A stretch of 64,000 nt of DNA from an uncultured Collinsella sp. (GTDB lineage: Bacteria > Actinomycetota > Coriobacteriia > Coriobacteriales > Coriobacteriaceae). Where the stretch lies: NCBI GenBank assembly GCA_900544135.1, contig UQTU01000014.1:1-64000 (forward strand), read 5' to 3'. Under the pieces are notes generated by a model. That model was not told where the DNA came from. It made no database searches and saw only the letters and a program-made list of their open reading frames with translations. The translations under genes and the position numbers were made by a program. Shown here one piece after another: positions 43,623 through 52,221 of this stretch (positions are counted from its first letter, which is position 1; every line of letters starts with the position of its first letter).

Positions 43623-44270
43623 CTAGGGACGCAGGCGGCGTTCGAGCCGATTGCCCAGGGCCGTGAGTGCCATAACAATGACGTAGTAGACCACGGCCAC
43701 CACTAAAAACGGTTCAAAGGCTCGATAGGTGAGCGCCTGCACGCTCTGGGCGGCGCGCATCATATCCATCAGGCCGATGGTTGCCACCAGCGAGGAGCTC
43801 TTGAGGACCGTGATCACTTCGTTGACCAGAGCAGGGGCAATCGAGCGCATCGCCTGCGGAACGATGATCTTGCGCATCATGGGAACATAGCGAAGCCCGA
43901 TGGCCCGAGCGGCATCGTACTGCCCCCGGTCAACGCCCTCGATACCACCGCGCACCGTCTCGGACACCGTCGCTGAGCCGTTGAGCCCCAGCGTAATGGC
44001 ACCGGCGGCAAACATCGAAATTTTGAAGCCCGTGAGCTGCGGCGTCGCAAAGTACGCCAAAAAAAGCAACACGATGAGCGGCACGTCGCGAAAGATAGAG
44101 GTGTAGAAGTTGAGCACCGCACGCAATGGGCGACAGGGCAAAACCTTGAGCACGGCAATGAGAAAGCCCAGGACGAGTGCTAGGGCCAGCGCGGCGGCCG
44201 TCACCTGACAGGTCACGACCAGGCCGCTCATAAACATCGGTATATATGGTTCTAGCAGTTCAAACTTCAT
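43623..44270 (-). CDS. Polar amino-acid ABC transporter permease
   Basis: 215 residues. HisM/GlnP-type integral membrane protein: about five helices and the EAA loop IEGVDRGQYDAARAIGLRYVPMMRKIIVPQAMRSIAPALVNE. ATG 44270 (third codon of the open frame) fits AAGGG eight bases upstream. It follows the substrate-binding protein gene by 33 bp in the same transcript. No ATP-binding gene adjoins, so it may borrow the ATPase encoded at 52283-53047 or an unlinked one. Confidence 0.9.
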   Translation of the reverse strand: MKFELLEPYIPMFMSGLVVTCQVTAAALALALVLGFLIAVLKVLPCRPLRAVLNFYTSIFRDVPLIVLLFLAYFATPQLTGFKISMFAAGAITLGLNGSATVSETVRGGIEGVDRGQYDAARAIGLRYVPMMRKIIVPQAMRSIAPALVNEVITVLKSSSLVATIGLMDMMRAAQSVQALTYRAFEPFLVVAVVYYVIVMALTALGNRLERRLRP

Positions 44271-44303
44271 CAGCATGCCCTTGGCGCGCGCCTCACCGGC
44301 TCG

Positions 44304-45185
44304 CTATTTTCCGGCAACCGTCGACGTACCGGAAGCGGAATAGTCGCCGTTCCACATGAAGTCGGCGCCCACATACTGCTTGATGCAGTCATCGATGGTG
44401 CCGTCCTCGAGCATCTCGCCGATGCATTCGTCAAGCGCCGCGACAAATCCGGCACCCTTCTTGGCCATCAGGCGGTACACGCCCACGTGATCGCTCGTCT
44501 CGGAGCGATCGAGCAGGCCCAGCACCAGGCCCTCATTCGCATCGCGCATGGACTGGCCCTCGGCGCCGTCACACAGGTAGGCATCGATGCGCCCGGCGAG
44601 CACCTCTTGCAGGCACTGGTCGCCACCGTCGTACGTGTGAATATCAGCATCGGGCATGACCTTGGCGATGAACTTGTTCTGCACGGTACCGGTGGTGCAG
44701 GCGATAGACTTGCCGACGAGGTCCTCAACGCGCTTGACGGGATCGCCGCCGAGCGTGAGAACGCCCACAAGCGGCTGATAGTAGCCGCGCGTGAAGTCGT
44801 AGGTCTGCTCGCGCTCTTCGTTGGAGCTCATCGCCATGGTAAAGGCCTTGTCATCGCTCTGCACCGATGCAAGCGTGGCGGCAAAGTCCTGCGGCTCAAA
44901 GTCGTAAGAAAAGCCCAGGCGCGAGACCATCTCGTCGGCAATGGCGATATCCAGGCCGACAACCTTCTGCTTGCCGTCCGACTGCGTCTCCAGATAGCGA
45001 TAGGGCGCAAAGGCATCGTCGCCCACAAAGGTGAGCTTGGCGCCCTTGATATCGTCGCCCGCAACCGCGGCAGAACCGGCGGCAGAGCCCTTGTCAGCGC
45101 CACTGCCAGCGCAACCGCTCGCCGCAACCATTGCAGCACCGGCGATCAAACCCAGGAAATCACGACGAGAAACAGCGCGAGTCAT
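44304..45185 (-). CDS. Amino-acid ABC transporter substrate-binding lipoprotein
   Basis: 293 residues. The N terminus TRAVSRRDFLGLIAGAAMVAASGC has a twin-arginine motif and a lipobox (ASGC), so the protein is probably Tat-exported and lipid-anchored. The SBP family 3 domain follows: YRYLETQSDGKQKVVGLDIAIADEMVSRLG, SNEEREQTYDFTRGYYQPLVGVLTLG and GRIDAYLCDGAEGQSM. The ATG at 45185 has AAAGG upstream. Paired with the permease gene just downstream. The ligand is not deducible beyond a polar amino acid. Confidence 0.9.
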   Translation of the reverse strand: MTRAVSRRDFLGLIAGAAMVAASGCAGSGADKGSAAGSAAVAGDDIKGAKLTFVGDDAFAPYRYLETQSDGKQKVVGLDIAIADEMVSRLGFSYDFEPQDFAATLASVQSDDKAFTMAMSSNEEREQTYDFTRGYYQPLVGVLTLGGDPVKRVEDLVGKSIACTTGTVQNKFIAKVMPDADIHTYDGGDQCLQEVLAGRIDAYLCDGAEGQSMRDANEGLVLGLLDRSETSDHVGVYRLMAKKGAGFVAALDECIGEMLEDGTIDDCIKQYVGADFMWNGDYSASGTSTVAGK

Positions 45186-45265
45186 ACCAAAGCCTTTCAA
45201 TCTACGTTCAAAGCGGCTTCTATTGTAGACACTCCACTGTTTAGCGAGCAGCCCAGCTGCGGCAA

Positions 45266-45302
45266 AACCACCACAAAGGGGACAGGCACCTTTGTGGTGG
45301 TT
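45266..45302. repeat. CCACCACAAA/TTTGTGGTGG palindrome
   Basis: AACCACCACAAA, loop GGGGACAGGCACC, TTTGTGGTGGTT: perfect 12-bp arms. The loop sequence GGGACAGG recurs in other repeats of the window. Confidence 0.75.
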
Positions 45303-45333
45303 CGGGTGTCTGACAACAAGCTCCGCCGAAACG

Positions 45334-45470
45334 TCTCAATCTGTAACATCTGAGGCGCCGAAAGAGGGTTTGCTGTTACAGATCGAGATTTTCCGCCCGG
45401 CACCGGCGATCTGTCTCAATCTGTAACAGGTAGGTCTTGTTTTGTCGTCCAGATGTTACAGATCGAGACA
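45334..45470. repeat. Two tandem TCTCAATCTGTAACA hairpins
   Basis: TCTCAATCTGTAACA (45334-45348) pairs with TGTTACAGATCGAGA (45374-45388). TGTCTCAATCTGTAACA (45412-45428) pairs with TGTTACAGATCGAGACA (45454-45470). Arms are the same in both, whereas the loops (25 nt each) differ. Confidence 0.75.
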
Positions 45471-45491
45471 ATTGAAGGGCCAGGCAACGCG

Positions 45492-45535
45492 ACCGCCGCA
45501 AAGGAGGCAGTGCGCTGCGCCACCCTTGCGGTGGT
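45492..45535. repeat. ACCGCCGCAAAGG palindrome
   Basis: ACCGCCGCAAAGG (45492-45504) with CCCTTGCGGTGGT (45523-45535), imperfect; the loop GTGCGCTGCGC also pairs. A diverged relative of 45266-45302. Confidence 0.55.
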
Positions 45536-45553
45536 TTGGTCTGGACTCCGGTG

Positions 45554-45598
45554 TTTGCCCAGATAAAACCTGCCAAAATAAACCTGCCCCTAATTGGT
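45554..45598 (-). repeat. CCTGCC repeat, partial reversed copy
   Basis: Reads on the minus strand GGCAGGTTTATTTTGGCAGG then TTTTATCTGGGCAAA, matching 41292-41342 and 48590-48640, but lacks the first hairpin arm. Confidence 0.6.
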
Positions 45599-45603
45599 AA
45601 GTT

Positions 45604-45659
45604 TTGACACCCTGGGAACGGGCGATGCTACAATCTGACTCGTACTTGAAACGTATCAA
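45604..45659 (+). promoter_or_regulatory. Promoter and operator of the LacI-type gene
   Basis: TTGACA at 45604-45609 and TACAAT at 45629-45634 (19-bp spacer). A LacI-type operator TTGAAACGTATCAA follows at 45646-45659, with the family's central CG, between the expected start of transcription and the ribosome site. This points to autorepression. Confidence 0.65.
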
Positions 45660-45669
45660 AGGGGCCGCT

Positions 45670-46782
45670 ATGGCAAAGGTAAAAATCAGCGACGTCGCGC
45701 GCGAGGCAGGAGTCTCGCTGGGCACGGTATCCAACGCGCTCAACCACCCCGAAAAGCTGCGCCCCGAGACCCTCAAGCTCATCAACGAGACCATCAATCG
45801 CCTTGGCTACCTGCCCAACCAAAGTGCTCGTCAGCTCGCGGGCGGCGCCACCAAGTCCTTTGGCCTGGTCCTCCCCCGTCTCGACCATGGCTTCTCGCTC
45901 CAAATTGCCAGCGGCGCCCATAACGAGGCCCGCAAGCACGGCTATGACCTGCTCATCGCCAACGCCGATAACGACGACATCCTCGAGGACCACTACCTGC
46001 GCTATTTTATGGGCACGCAGATGTCCGGCGTCATGGTTCAGCCTATGGCGTCCCCCGATTGGCACCCCGCAATGGCCAAGATGCCCGTGCCGATCGTCCA
46101 TCTGGACATCCACTGCTCCGAACCCGGTTACTACGTGGCCGCCGACAACGAGGCGCAAGGGCGCATTATCGCCGAGCTCGCCATCACCCGCGGCGCGCGC
46201 CATATCACCGTTGTGGGCAGAGCGGCATTTATGCAGCTCACCCTGCGCGTACTTGGCATTCATAAGGCCCTCGTCCTGCATCCCGATATCAAAATTGAGG
46301 TCATTGACGCCGGAGAATGGAATACCGCTGCCGATGGTTACAGCATCGGCGCTCAGATTGCCGAGCGCTCTACCGGCGAGCGTCCCGATTTTGTCATCGG
46401 CCTTACCGATGTATTGGCCTCGGGCGTTATCTCGGCGTTGACCGACAAAGGCATCTCCGTCCCCGAACAGGTTCGCGTGGCCGGCTGCGACGGTAACCCG
46501 CTTGCATGGAGCGGGTCGGTCCCCCTCACCACGGTGGCACCCCCGGGCTACGAGATTGGCCGCAAGGGTGTCCAGCTGCTCATGGAGCAAATCGAGAACA
46601 AGGCACCGGCAAAAACCAAGCACATCCGCATTGGTTCCGCAGCGAGAACCGTTACTGCGGTCACAGCCGCCGAGGACATCAACCGTCAGGAACTCGTGCG
46701 GCCGTTCCTCTTGGAGCGCGCCAGCACCCAGGCGAGCAGCCAAGCCGAAGCCACCGCCATCAACCTCGGCGCGTATCTATAG
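45670..46782 (+). CDS. LacI-family transcriptional regulator
   Basis: 370 residues. Helix-turn-helix and hinge: KVKISDVAREAGVSLGTVSNALNHPEKLRPETLKLINETINRLGYLPNQSARQLA. A periplasmic-binding-like sensor domain follows (FGLVLPRLDHGFSLQIASGAHNEARKHGYDLLIANADND, RVAGCDGNPLAWSGSVPLTTV). The C-terminal about 30 residues are Ala/Ser-rich. The ATG at 45670 follows AAAGGGG. Ligand and targets are unknown. The HAD phosphatase gene lies convergent downstream, not in an operon with it. Confidence 0.92.
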   Translation: MAKVKISDVAREAGVSLGTVSNALNHPEKLRPETLKLINETINRLGYLPNQSARQLAGGATKSFGLVLPRLDHGFSLQIASGAHNEARKHGYDLLIANADNDDILEDHYLRYFMGTQMSGVMVQPMASPDWHPAMAKMPVPIVHLDIHCSEPGYYVAADNEAQGRIIAELAITRGARHITVVGRAAFMQLTLRVLGIHKALVLHPDIKIEVIDAGEWNTAADGYSIGAQIAERSTGERPDFVIGLTDVLASGVISALTDKGISVPEQVRVAGCDGNPLAWSGSVPLTTVAPPGYEIGRKGVQLLMEQIENKAPAKTKHIRIGSAARTVTAVTAAEDINRQELVRPFLLERASTQASSQAEATAINLGAYL

Positions 46783-46807
46783 CACGTCGGCCAGTATGCC
46801 AAAACGC

Positions 46808-46857
46808 CGCTTAAGCAAAAGAGGCCCGACCATTGCCGGACCTCTTTTGCTTAAGCG
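46808..46857. terminator. Bidirectional terminator between LacI and HAD genes
   Basis: CGCTTAAGCAAAAGAGG and CCTCTTTTGCTTAAGCG, perfect 17-bp arms, convergent genes on both sides. Confidence 0.75.
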
Positions 46858-46895
46858 CAAAGACGGCCAATTGCTCGTTTCAGCTCCGCAATTGT

Positions 46896-47546
46896 CTAGC
46901 GCACGGCCTTGACCGCCGCCGTCAGATCGAACAACGTATCGAGCACGGCCTCGCAGCCATCCACCACGTCCTGCGGCAGCGGCACGATATCGGGAACGGC
47001 AAAGACATGGCAGCCGGCCGTGATGCCCGAGACGCAGCCGTTGCGCGAATCCTCGACCACGGCACATTCCTCGGGAGCGAAGCCCGCGCGCTCGCAGGCA
47101 AGCAGGTACATCTCAGGGTTGGGCTTGCCGTGCACGACGTCCTCGCCACAGGTCACCGTTTCAAACTTGTCAAAGAGGCCGACCATCTTAAGGTTGCGCT
47201 CCGCCGTAACGTGGCGCGACGACGTCGCAAGGCCCACGTGATAGCCCGCAGCCAGCAGCTCGTCTAGACACTCGGCGGCGCCGGCCTTAAGCTCCAGTTC
47301 GGTCTTGACTATCTCGTCGCGAATCTCCTTGTGGCGGACATAGATCGCCTCGGTGGTTTCGTGGCTGCCGTAATGTTCATCAAGGATGTCCATGACATCG
47401 GGCAGCGTGCGGCCGATAAACTGATGGATCAGAGCATCATCAATCGCGATCCCCAGCTCGGCAGCGCCCGCCTTCCATGCCTTGATGCCTAAACGCTCGG
47501 TATCGACCAGCGTTCCGTCCATGTCAAAAATAACAGCCTTGATCAT
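46896..47546 (-). CDS. HAD-superfamily sugar-phosphate phosphatase/phosphomutase
   Basis: 216 residues. FDMDGTLVDTERLGIKAWKAG gives the Asp nucleophile and the acid/base Asp. LATSSRHVTAERNLKMVGLFDKFETVTCGEDVVHGKPNPEMYLLA supplies motifs II and III, and CAVVEDSRNGCVSGITAGCHVFAV motif IV. The cap type C1 and EDSxNG motif place it near beta-phosphoglucomutase and related phosphatases. Without the typical mutase residues, which I could not confirm, a sugar-phosphate phosphatase is as likely. The ATG at 47546 has GAGGGGG upstream. Divergent from larE. Confidence 0.87.
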   Translation of the reverse strand: MIKAVIFDMDGTLVDTERLGIKAWKAGAAELGIAIDDALIHQFIGRTLPDVMDILDEHYGSHETTEAIYVRHKEIRDEIVKTELELKAGAAECLDELLAAGYHVGLATSSRHVTAERNLKMVGLFDKFETVTCGEDVVHGKPNPEMYLLACERAGFAPEECAVVEDSRNGCVSGITAGCHVFAVPDIVPLPQDVVDGCEAVLDTLFDLTAAVKAVR

Positions 47547-47713
47547 ATCGGCCCCCTCACCGGATTGCATTACTGCCACTCTACCGCACTTTACAAACTT
47601 GTATATAACGTATATAGCATATTGCACTTTCGTTACATAGGTAGAGGTCTTATGACAGGCAGCTCGGTAGGATTATAGTTTTCAACCGAGTACTCAATGG
47701 TAAGGATCGTTTC

Positions 47714-48592
47714 ATGCTTTCAGACACTACTGCACCTGCAGAGGAGCTTCAGGACAAACTCACGACGCTCGAGCAGTTGCTTTTGGCATACGGACGCGTC
47801 GCCATCGGCTTTTCCGGTGGCGTCGACAGCAGCTTTTTGGCCGCGGTCTGCGCCCGTATCATGCCCGCCAGCACTCTTCTCGTTCACCTCACCACGCCGC
47901 TCATCGGCACGCCCGAGCAAACTTCGTTTGAGCGATCCGTTGACGGACAAGCCGGTGAGGAGCCGCATTTTAAGCTCCCCGTACTCAATCTTTCGGTCGA
48001 TCAGTTGCAGCTCCCCCAGGTTGCCCGCAACGACGCCAATCGCTGCTACCACTGCAAGCGCGCCGGCTTTACTGCTATCGTCAACCACGCCAAGTCGCTG
48101 GGCTTTCCCACCGTCATCGATGGCAGCAATGCAAGCGATCGCGGTGACTACCGCCCCGGCATGCGTGCGGCAGAAGAGCTCGGCGTACGCTCACCCCTTA
48201 TGGAGGTCGGCTTTACCAAGGACGAAGAGCGCGAGCTGCTGCGCGCATGGGGCTATCCCGTTTGGAACCTGCCGGCGGGAGCATGTCTTGCCACCCGCGT
48301 CCCCACGGGCGAGGAGCTTACGCGCGAGAAGGTCGATTTAATCCGCGCCTGCGAGGATTACCTGCACGATCTTGATCTGGCACAGGTACGCGCGCGCTTA
48401 ATCGGCGGCTGCATGCATATCGAGGCCGCACCCGCAGATGTCGCCAAGATTGCTGCCCTCGGTGGCAACGCCGTCGATGCCGAGGGCAAAACCCCGCTGC
48501 CCGCCGCCATCGAGTCCGCGCTGCGCGAGCTGGGCTGCGACCATATCTCCCCCGAGGTCACCCCCTACATTCACGGCAACATGAACCAGTAA
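47714..48592 (+). CDS. larE: LarE-type ATP-dependent sulfur transferase
   Basis: 292 residues of the PP-loop family. SGGVDSS at 34-40 is the ATP-binding loop. LarE adenylates a pyridinium carboxylate and supplies sulfur to make the nickel-pincer nucleotide cofactor of lactate racemase. Cysteines C111 and C114 (NRCYHCK) and C191 (GACLATR) suggest the three-Cys type reported to carry an iron-sulfur cluster rather than to sacrifice a single Cys. larA, larB and larC are not in the window. The TAA forms the first bases of a palindromic repeat. Confidence 0.9.
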   Translation: MLSDTTAPAEELQDKLTTLEQLLLAYGRVAIGFSGGVDSSFLAAVCARIMPASTLLVHLTTPLIGTPEQTSFERSVDGQAGEEPHFKLPVLNLSVDQLQLPQVARNDANRCYHCKRAGFTAIVNHAKSLGFPTVIDGSNASDRGDYRPGMRAAEELGVRSPLMEVGFTKDEERELLRAWGYPVWNLPAGACLATRVPTGEELTREKVDLIRACEDYLHDLDLAQVRARLIGGCMHIEAAPADVAKIAALGGNAVDAEGKTPLPAAIESALRELGCDHISPEVTPYIHGNMNQ

Positions 48593-48640
48593 CCTGCCAA
48601 AAAGGGACAGATTTATTTTGGCAGGTTTTATCTGGGGAAA
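48590..48640 (+). repeat. CCTGCC/GGCAGG palindromic repeat, copy 2
   Basis: TAACCTGCCAAAAAGGGACAG begins with the larE stop codon and closes with TTGGCAGGTTTTATCTGGGG. Almost identical to 41292-41342. Confidence 0.75.
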
Positions 48641-48795
48641 CGCCAGACAGCCCCATATACACAACCGCCGCAGCTCCATATGAGGCACATGAATCCGTAG
48701 CATTTGTCCCAAATCTTAAGTATTTGTTCGACAGAACGGCCCCTGCCGGCTCCTGCTAGACTGGTAGATTCCCAACCGTCCATCCAGGAGCCTCC

Positions 48796-49779
48796 ATGTC
48801 GCGCAAGTCCGCTTACAAGCAAGTACTTTCCATCGGCACCGCCGTGATGCTGGGGTTTGCGCTGTTCACAGGGTCGCTCGACGGAGCGCCCAAGCTGTTG
48901 TCGCCGCAAAGCGATGAGCAGGCAGCGGCTCTGGCCGAAAAACAAAGCGAGAGTCCCAGCCGTACCGACGACGAAGCGGACCTGGTTGCCCGGCTCGAAT
49001 CGGGAACAGCGAGCTCCTCGGACTCTCAAAATAGCCGAGACTCTGGCGATGACTCCGATTCCGCCGCAACCGACACCGGTGACGACGGTTCCACGAACAG
49101 CGCCGCCACCCCCATCGACGAGGTCGAAAACCCCGATCTCGACCGCGCCCGCGGCGTATACCTCAGCAGCATTCCCGACTACGCGGGTAACCCCTATGTG
49201 GCCCTGCGCGCCGACAGCACGCACCCGCTCGGCACACCGTCATTCACGCTCGATGAATACGAGCGCGCCACCGAAGAGGGTTGCTTTAAGAAGTTCTCCA
49301 AGCTCGACAGCTTGGGCCGCACCCGCAAAGCGCTCGCCTGCGTGGGCCCCGAATCACTCGGTCAAGGCGAGCGCGGCGATATCTCGCGTATCCATCCCGC
49401 TGGATGGCGCCAGCAGCGCTACGACTTTATTCCGGGCCAGAGCCTCTACAACCGCTGCCACCTCATCGCCTGGTCGCTCTGCGGCGAAAACGCCAACCGC
49501 AAGAATCTCCTCACCGGCACGCGCTATCTCAACGAGACGGGCATGCTACCGTTTGAAGAGCAGATTCTCAACTATATTCGCAATACGGGCAACCATGTGC
49601 TCTATCGCGTCACGCCCATGTACAACGAAGAGGAACTTGTCTGCCGCGGCGTGCGCCTTGAGGCGCAATCGGTCGAGGACCACGGCAAGACCCTCTGCTT
49701 CCACGTGTATTGCTACAACCTGCAGCCGCATGTGCAGATCGACTACGCCACCGGCCGCAACCAGGCATCCGGAGACTAG
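48796..49779 (+). CDS. Secreted DNA/RNA non-specific endonuclease
   Basis: 327 residues. An N-terminal hydrophobic segment (VLSIGTAVMLGFALFTGSL) acts as signal or anchor. An acidic Ser/Asp-rich linker of about 80 residues precedes the nuclease domain (about 125-327). SLYNRCHLIAWSLCGENANRKNLLTGTRYLNETGMLPFE matches the beta-beta-alpha-metal site of the DNA-entry/EndA-type nucleases, with the catalytic His in NRCH and the metal-binding Asn in the NRKN stretch. It probably degrades extracellular DNA, and a role in DNA uptake is possible but unsupported. CAGGAG precedes the ATG. Confidence 0.85.
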   Translation: MSRKSAYKQVLSIGTAVMLGFALFTGSLDGAPKLLSPQSDEQAAALAEKQSESPSRTDDEADLVARLESGTASSSDSQNSRDSGDDSDSAATDTGDDGSTNSAATPIDEVENPDLDRARGVYLSSIPDYAGNPYVALRADSTHPLGTPSFTLDEYERATEEGCFKKFSKLDSLGRTRKALACVGPESLGQGERGDISRIHPAGWRQQRYDFIPGQSLYNRCHLIAWSLCGENANRKNLLTGTRYLNETGMLPFEEQILNYIRNTGNHVLYRVTPMYNEEELVCRGVRLEAQSVEDHGKTLCFHVYCYNLQPHVQIDYATGRNQASGD

Positions 49780-49844
49780 TGCCAGCCGCGCCGCCCGTAA
49801 CCCAAAAAAATGATCCGTTTTCCTCCGTCCCCAAGGGATCAAAT

Positions 49845-49878
49845 AAGGCCGCCCCGGTTACCCAGGGCGGCCTTTTCG
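49845..49878. terminator. Terminator between nuclease and EF-G-like genes
   Basis: AAGGCCGCCC and GGGCGGCCTT followed by TTCG on the plus strand. It may serve both convergent genes. Confidence 0.7.
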
Positions 49879-49909
49879 TCAGCACCTACATTGCAGACAA
49901 AACCACACG

Positions 49910-51985
49910 TTACTTGGCGCGGCCCTCCTCATAGCGCTCGACCAGCTTGGCCTGAACGTCATAAGGCACCTGCTCATAGCCCGCGGGCTTCATGGTAAAG
50001 TCGCCCGTGCCGCGCGTGATAGAGCGCAGACGCGTCGAATAATCCGTCAGCTCGGCCAGCGGCGCCTGGGCGATGACCACGGTGTCTCCGCGCTCATCGG
50101 TCTCCATGCCCGTCACGCGACCACGCGAAGCCGAGATGTCGCCCATCACGGCGCCGGCGTAGCTCTCGGGGATAGTCACCGTGATTTCCTCGATGGGCTC
50201 CAGCACCACCGGGTCGGCATCGGCGCATGCCTTGCGCAGGCCGATGCGAGCCGCCGCGCGGAACGCCATCTCGTTGGAGTCGACGCTGTGATACGAGCCG
50301 TCGTACACAGCCACGCGAATGCCCGTAAGCGGGTAGCCGGCAATGATGCCGTCCTTCATAGTCTCCTGAACGCCCTTGTCCACGGCAGGAATGAGCGAGC
50401 GCGGGATGTGGCCACCCACGACCTCGTCAACAAACTCATAGCCGCCGCTCGTACCGTCGGGCCCAATGAGCGGCTCCACGCGCAGCCAGCAGTCGCCATA
50501 CTGACCGGCACCGCCAGTCTGCTTCTTGTGGCGGCCCTGGGCGCTTGCCGTGCGGCGGATGGTCTCGCGATACGGGATGCGGATCGGCACGCTCTTGGCC
50601 GCAACCTTGGTGCGGTCCTCAAGGCGATTGAGCAGGACCGAAACCTGCGCCTCGCCCACCGCCGAGATGATGGTCTGGCCCGTCTCCTCGTCACGATCGA
50701 TACTCATGGTCGGATCGGCCTTGCAGGCCTTCTCGATAAACGTGTAGAGCTTCTCTTCGTCGCCGCGGTTCTCGGCCTCGATGGCGATGCGGTACTGCGA
50801 GTTGGGGAACTTAAACGCCGCAGCCTCGACCTTGCCGGTAATCGAGAGCGTATCGCCCGTCTCGGCCGCCAGCTTGGGCGCCACGATGATATCGCCGGCA
50901 TAGGCGTGGCCGACCTCAGTCATGTCGCGGCCGCACATCACATACAGGTGAGCCAGACGATCGCTCTTGCGGGTACGCGCGTTGATCAGCTCAAGGCCCG
51001 GCTCAAGCGTGCCCGTCAGCACCTTGATAAAGCTGATGCGGCCCTGCTGCGGATCGGCCAGCGTCTTAAACACAAACGCCACCGGACGGTCATCGTCGCT
51101 CGAAATCTTGAGCGAATCACCGTCGATAAGCGGCATCTCGCCGTAGTCGGTCGGCGCCGGGAAGTACGTGGCGATGTCGTCCATCAGCGAGTTGACGCCC
51201 TGCTCCTTAATACAATCGCCCGCAAAGACCGGCACAAAGATGCGCTCGGCGATCGCTTTCGACAGCAGGCCTTCAAGCTCCTCCTGCGTCAGCGTCTCCT
51301 CGCCTTCCAAGTACTTCATCATCAGTTCGTCGTCAGCCTCGGCTACCAGCTCGCACAGATGGTCATGGGCCTCCTCGGCCTGGGCACGATACTCCTCGGG
51401 AATCTCCGACTCAACGGCCTCGGCGCCGTTGCAATGGCGTGCCTTCATGCGCACCAGATCGATGATGCCGTCAAAGTCCTCGCCCTCGCCCCAGGGAAGG
51501 GTCACGGCGCCCAGGCGCGTGCCAAAGCGCTCCTGCAGCAGTTCCATGGTGGTCGCAAAGCTGGCCTCGGAGCGCGACAGGCGGTTTACGAACACCGCAC
51601 GCGCCAGGCGCAGGTCCTCGGCGGCATACCAGAGCTTAACCGTCGTAGGCTGCGGGCCGGCTTCGGCGTCGACCACAAACAGAGCCGTCTCGCAGACGCT
51701 CATAGCGGCAAAGGCGTCGCCGATAAAATCGGGGTAGCACGGGGCATCGAGCACATTGATACGCGCGCCCTTCCAGTCGATCGGCGCAATGGTCGTCGAG
51801 ATGGAAAACGCGCGCTTAACCTCTTCGGGGTCATAGTCGAGCGTGGGCTTGGTGCCGTCGTGGCCACCCAGGCGGGCGGTCTTGCCGGAAAGGTGGAGCA
51901 TGGCCTCGGCGAGTGAGGTCTTGCCCACCCCGCCTTGGCCTACGAGCACCACGTTCCTTACGTTACCGGTCTTGGGAGCACCCAT
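49910..51985 (-). CDS. EF-G-like GTPase paralogue
   Basis: 691 residues with EF-G architecture: GTPase domain, beta-barrel domain II, and domains III-V. The P-loop is GQGGVGKTS, which lacks the GHVDHGKT of true EF-G. The G3 motif reads DAPCYPDF rather than DTPGHVDF, and the G4 stretch reads FVNRLSRSEA rather than NKxD. The C-terminal half (GEAQVSVLLNRL, YRETIRRTASAQGRHKKQTGGAGQYGD, GDISASRGRVTGME) is well kept. It belongs with the second-EF-G-like proteins of Actinobacteria and Firmicutes whose role is unclear. The ATG at 51985 has AAGGAGGT. Single gene. Confidence 0.85.
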   Translation of the reverse strand: MGAPKTGNVRNVVLVGQGGVGKTSLAEAMLHLSGKTARLGGHDGTKPTLDYDPEEVKRAFSISTTIAPIDWKGARINVLDAPCYPDFIGDAFAAMSVCETALFVVDAEAGPQPTTVKLWYAAEDLRLARAVFVNRLSRSEASFATTMELLQERFGTRLGAVTLPWGEGEDFDGIIDLVRMKARHCNGAEAVESEIPEEYRAQAEEAHDHLCELVAEADDELMMKYLEGEETLTQEELEGLLSKAIAERIFVPVFAGDCIKEQGVNSLMDDIATYFPAPTDYGEMPLIDGDSLKISSDDDRPVAFVFKTLADPQQGRISFIKVLTGTLEPGLELINARTRKSDRLAHLYVMCGRDMTEVGHAYAGDIIVAPKLAAETGDTLSITGKVEAAAFKFPNSQYRIAIEAENRGDEEKLYTFIEKACKADPTMSIDRDEETGQTIISAVGEAQVSVLLNRLEDRTKVAAKSVPIRIPYRETIRRTASAQGRHKKQTGGAGQYGDCWLRVEPLIGPDGTSGGYEFVDEVVGGHIPRSLIPAVDKGVQETMKDGIIAGYPLTGIRVAVYDGSYHSVDSNEMAFRAAARIGLRKACADADPVVLEPIEEITVTIPESYAGAVMGDISASRGRVTGMETDERGDTVVIAQAPLAELTDYSTRLRSITRGTGDFTMKPAGYEQVPYDVQAKLVERYEEGRAK

Positions 51986-52221
51986 GATGACCTCCTTGCA
52001 GGGCCGCGCGCAATGCGCGACGCCAACGGGGAGAGTTCGCGGTCGGTGCCGTCCCGGGAGCAGCATGGTCGGCAGCCGAGCCGACTCACCCTCCAAATGT
52101 CCTATGGCACCACCCTACCCTCACGGACGACTATCCATGCATACCTTTCGGCGCACGTATGAATACAGGCGGCGAGAGGAAGAAGAACGCATGCGAGGCG
52201 ATTATTAAACCCCATCGATAC

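Larger units (their letters stand above)
45186..45669. other. 484-bp divergent spacer packed with palindromes
   Basis: It lies between the start of the amino-acid binding protein gene (minus) and the LacI-type regulator gene (plus). In order it holds hairpin 45266-45302, two TCTCAATCTGTAACA hairpins (45334-45470), hairpin 45492-45535, a partial CCTGCC repeat (45554-45598), and then the LacI promoter and operator. No gene is supported. Confidence 0.6.

Noticed and set aside
50288..51916. 542-codon open frame antisense to the EF-G-like gene
   Set aside because: Same reasoning: no start signal and an atypical residue composition.
52097..52221. Small plus-strand gene upstream of the EF-G-like gene
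   Set aside because: Only a short Arg/Glu-rich frame with no ribosome site; the region is better explained as the EF-G-like gene's promoter.
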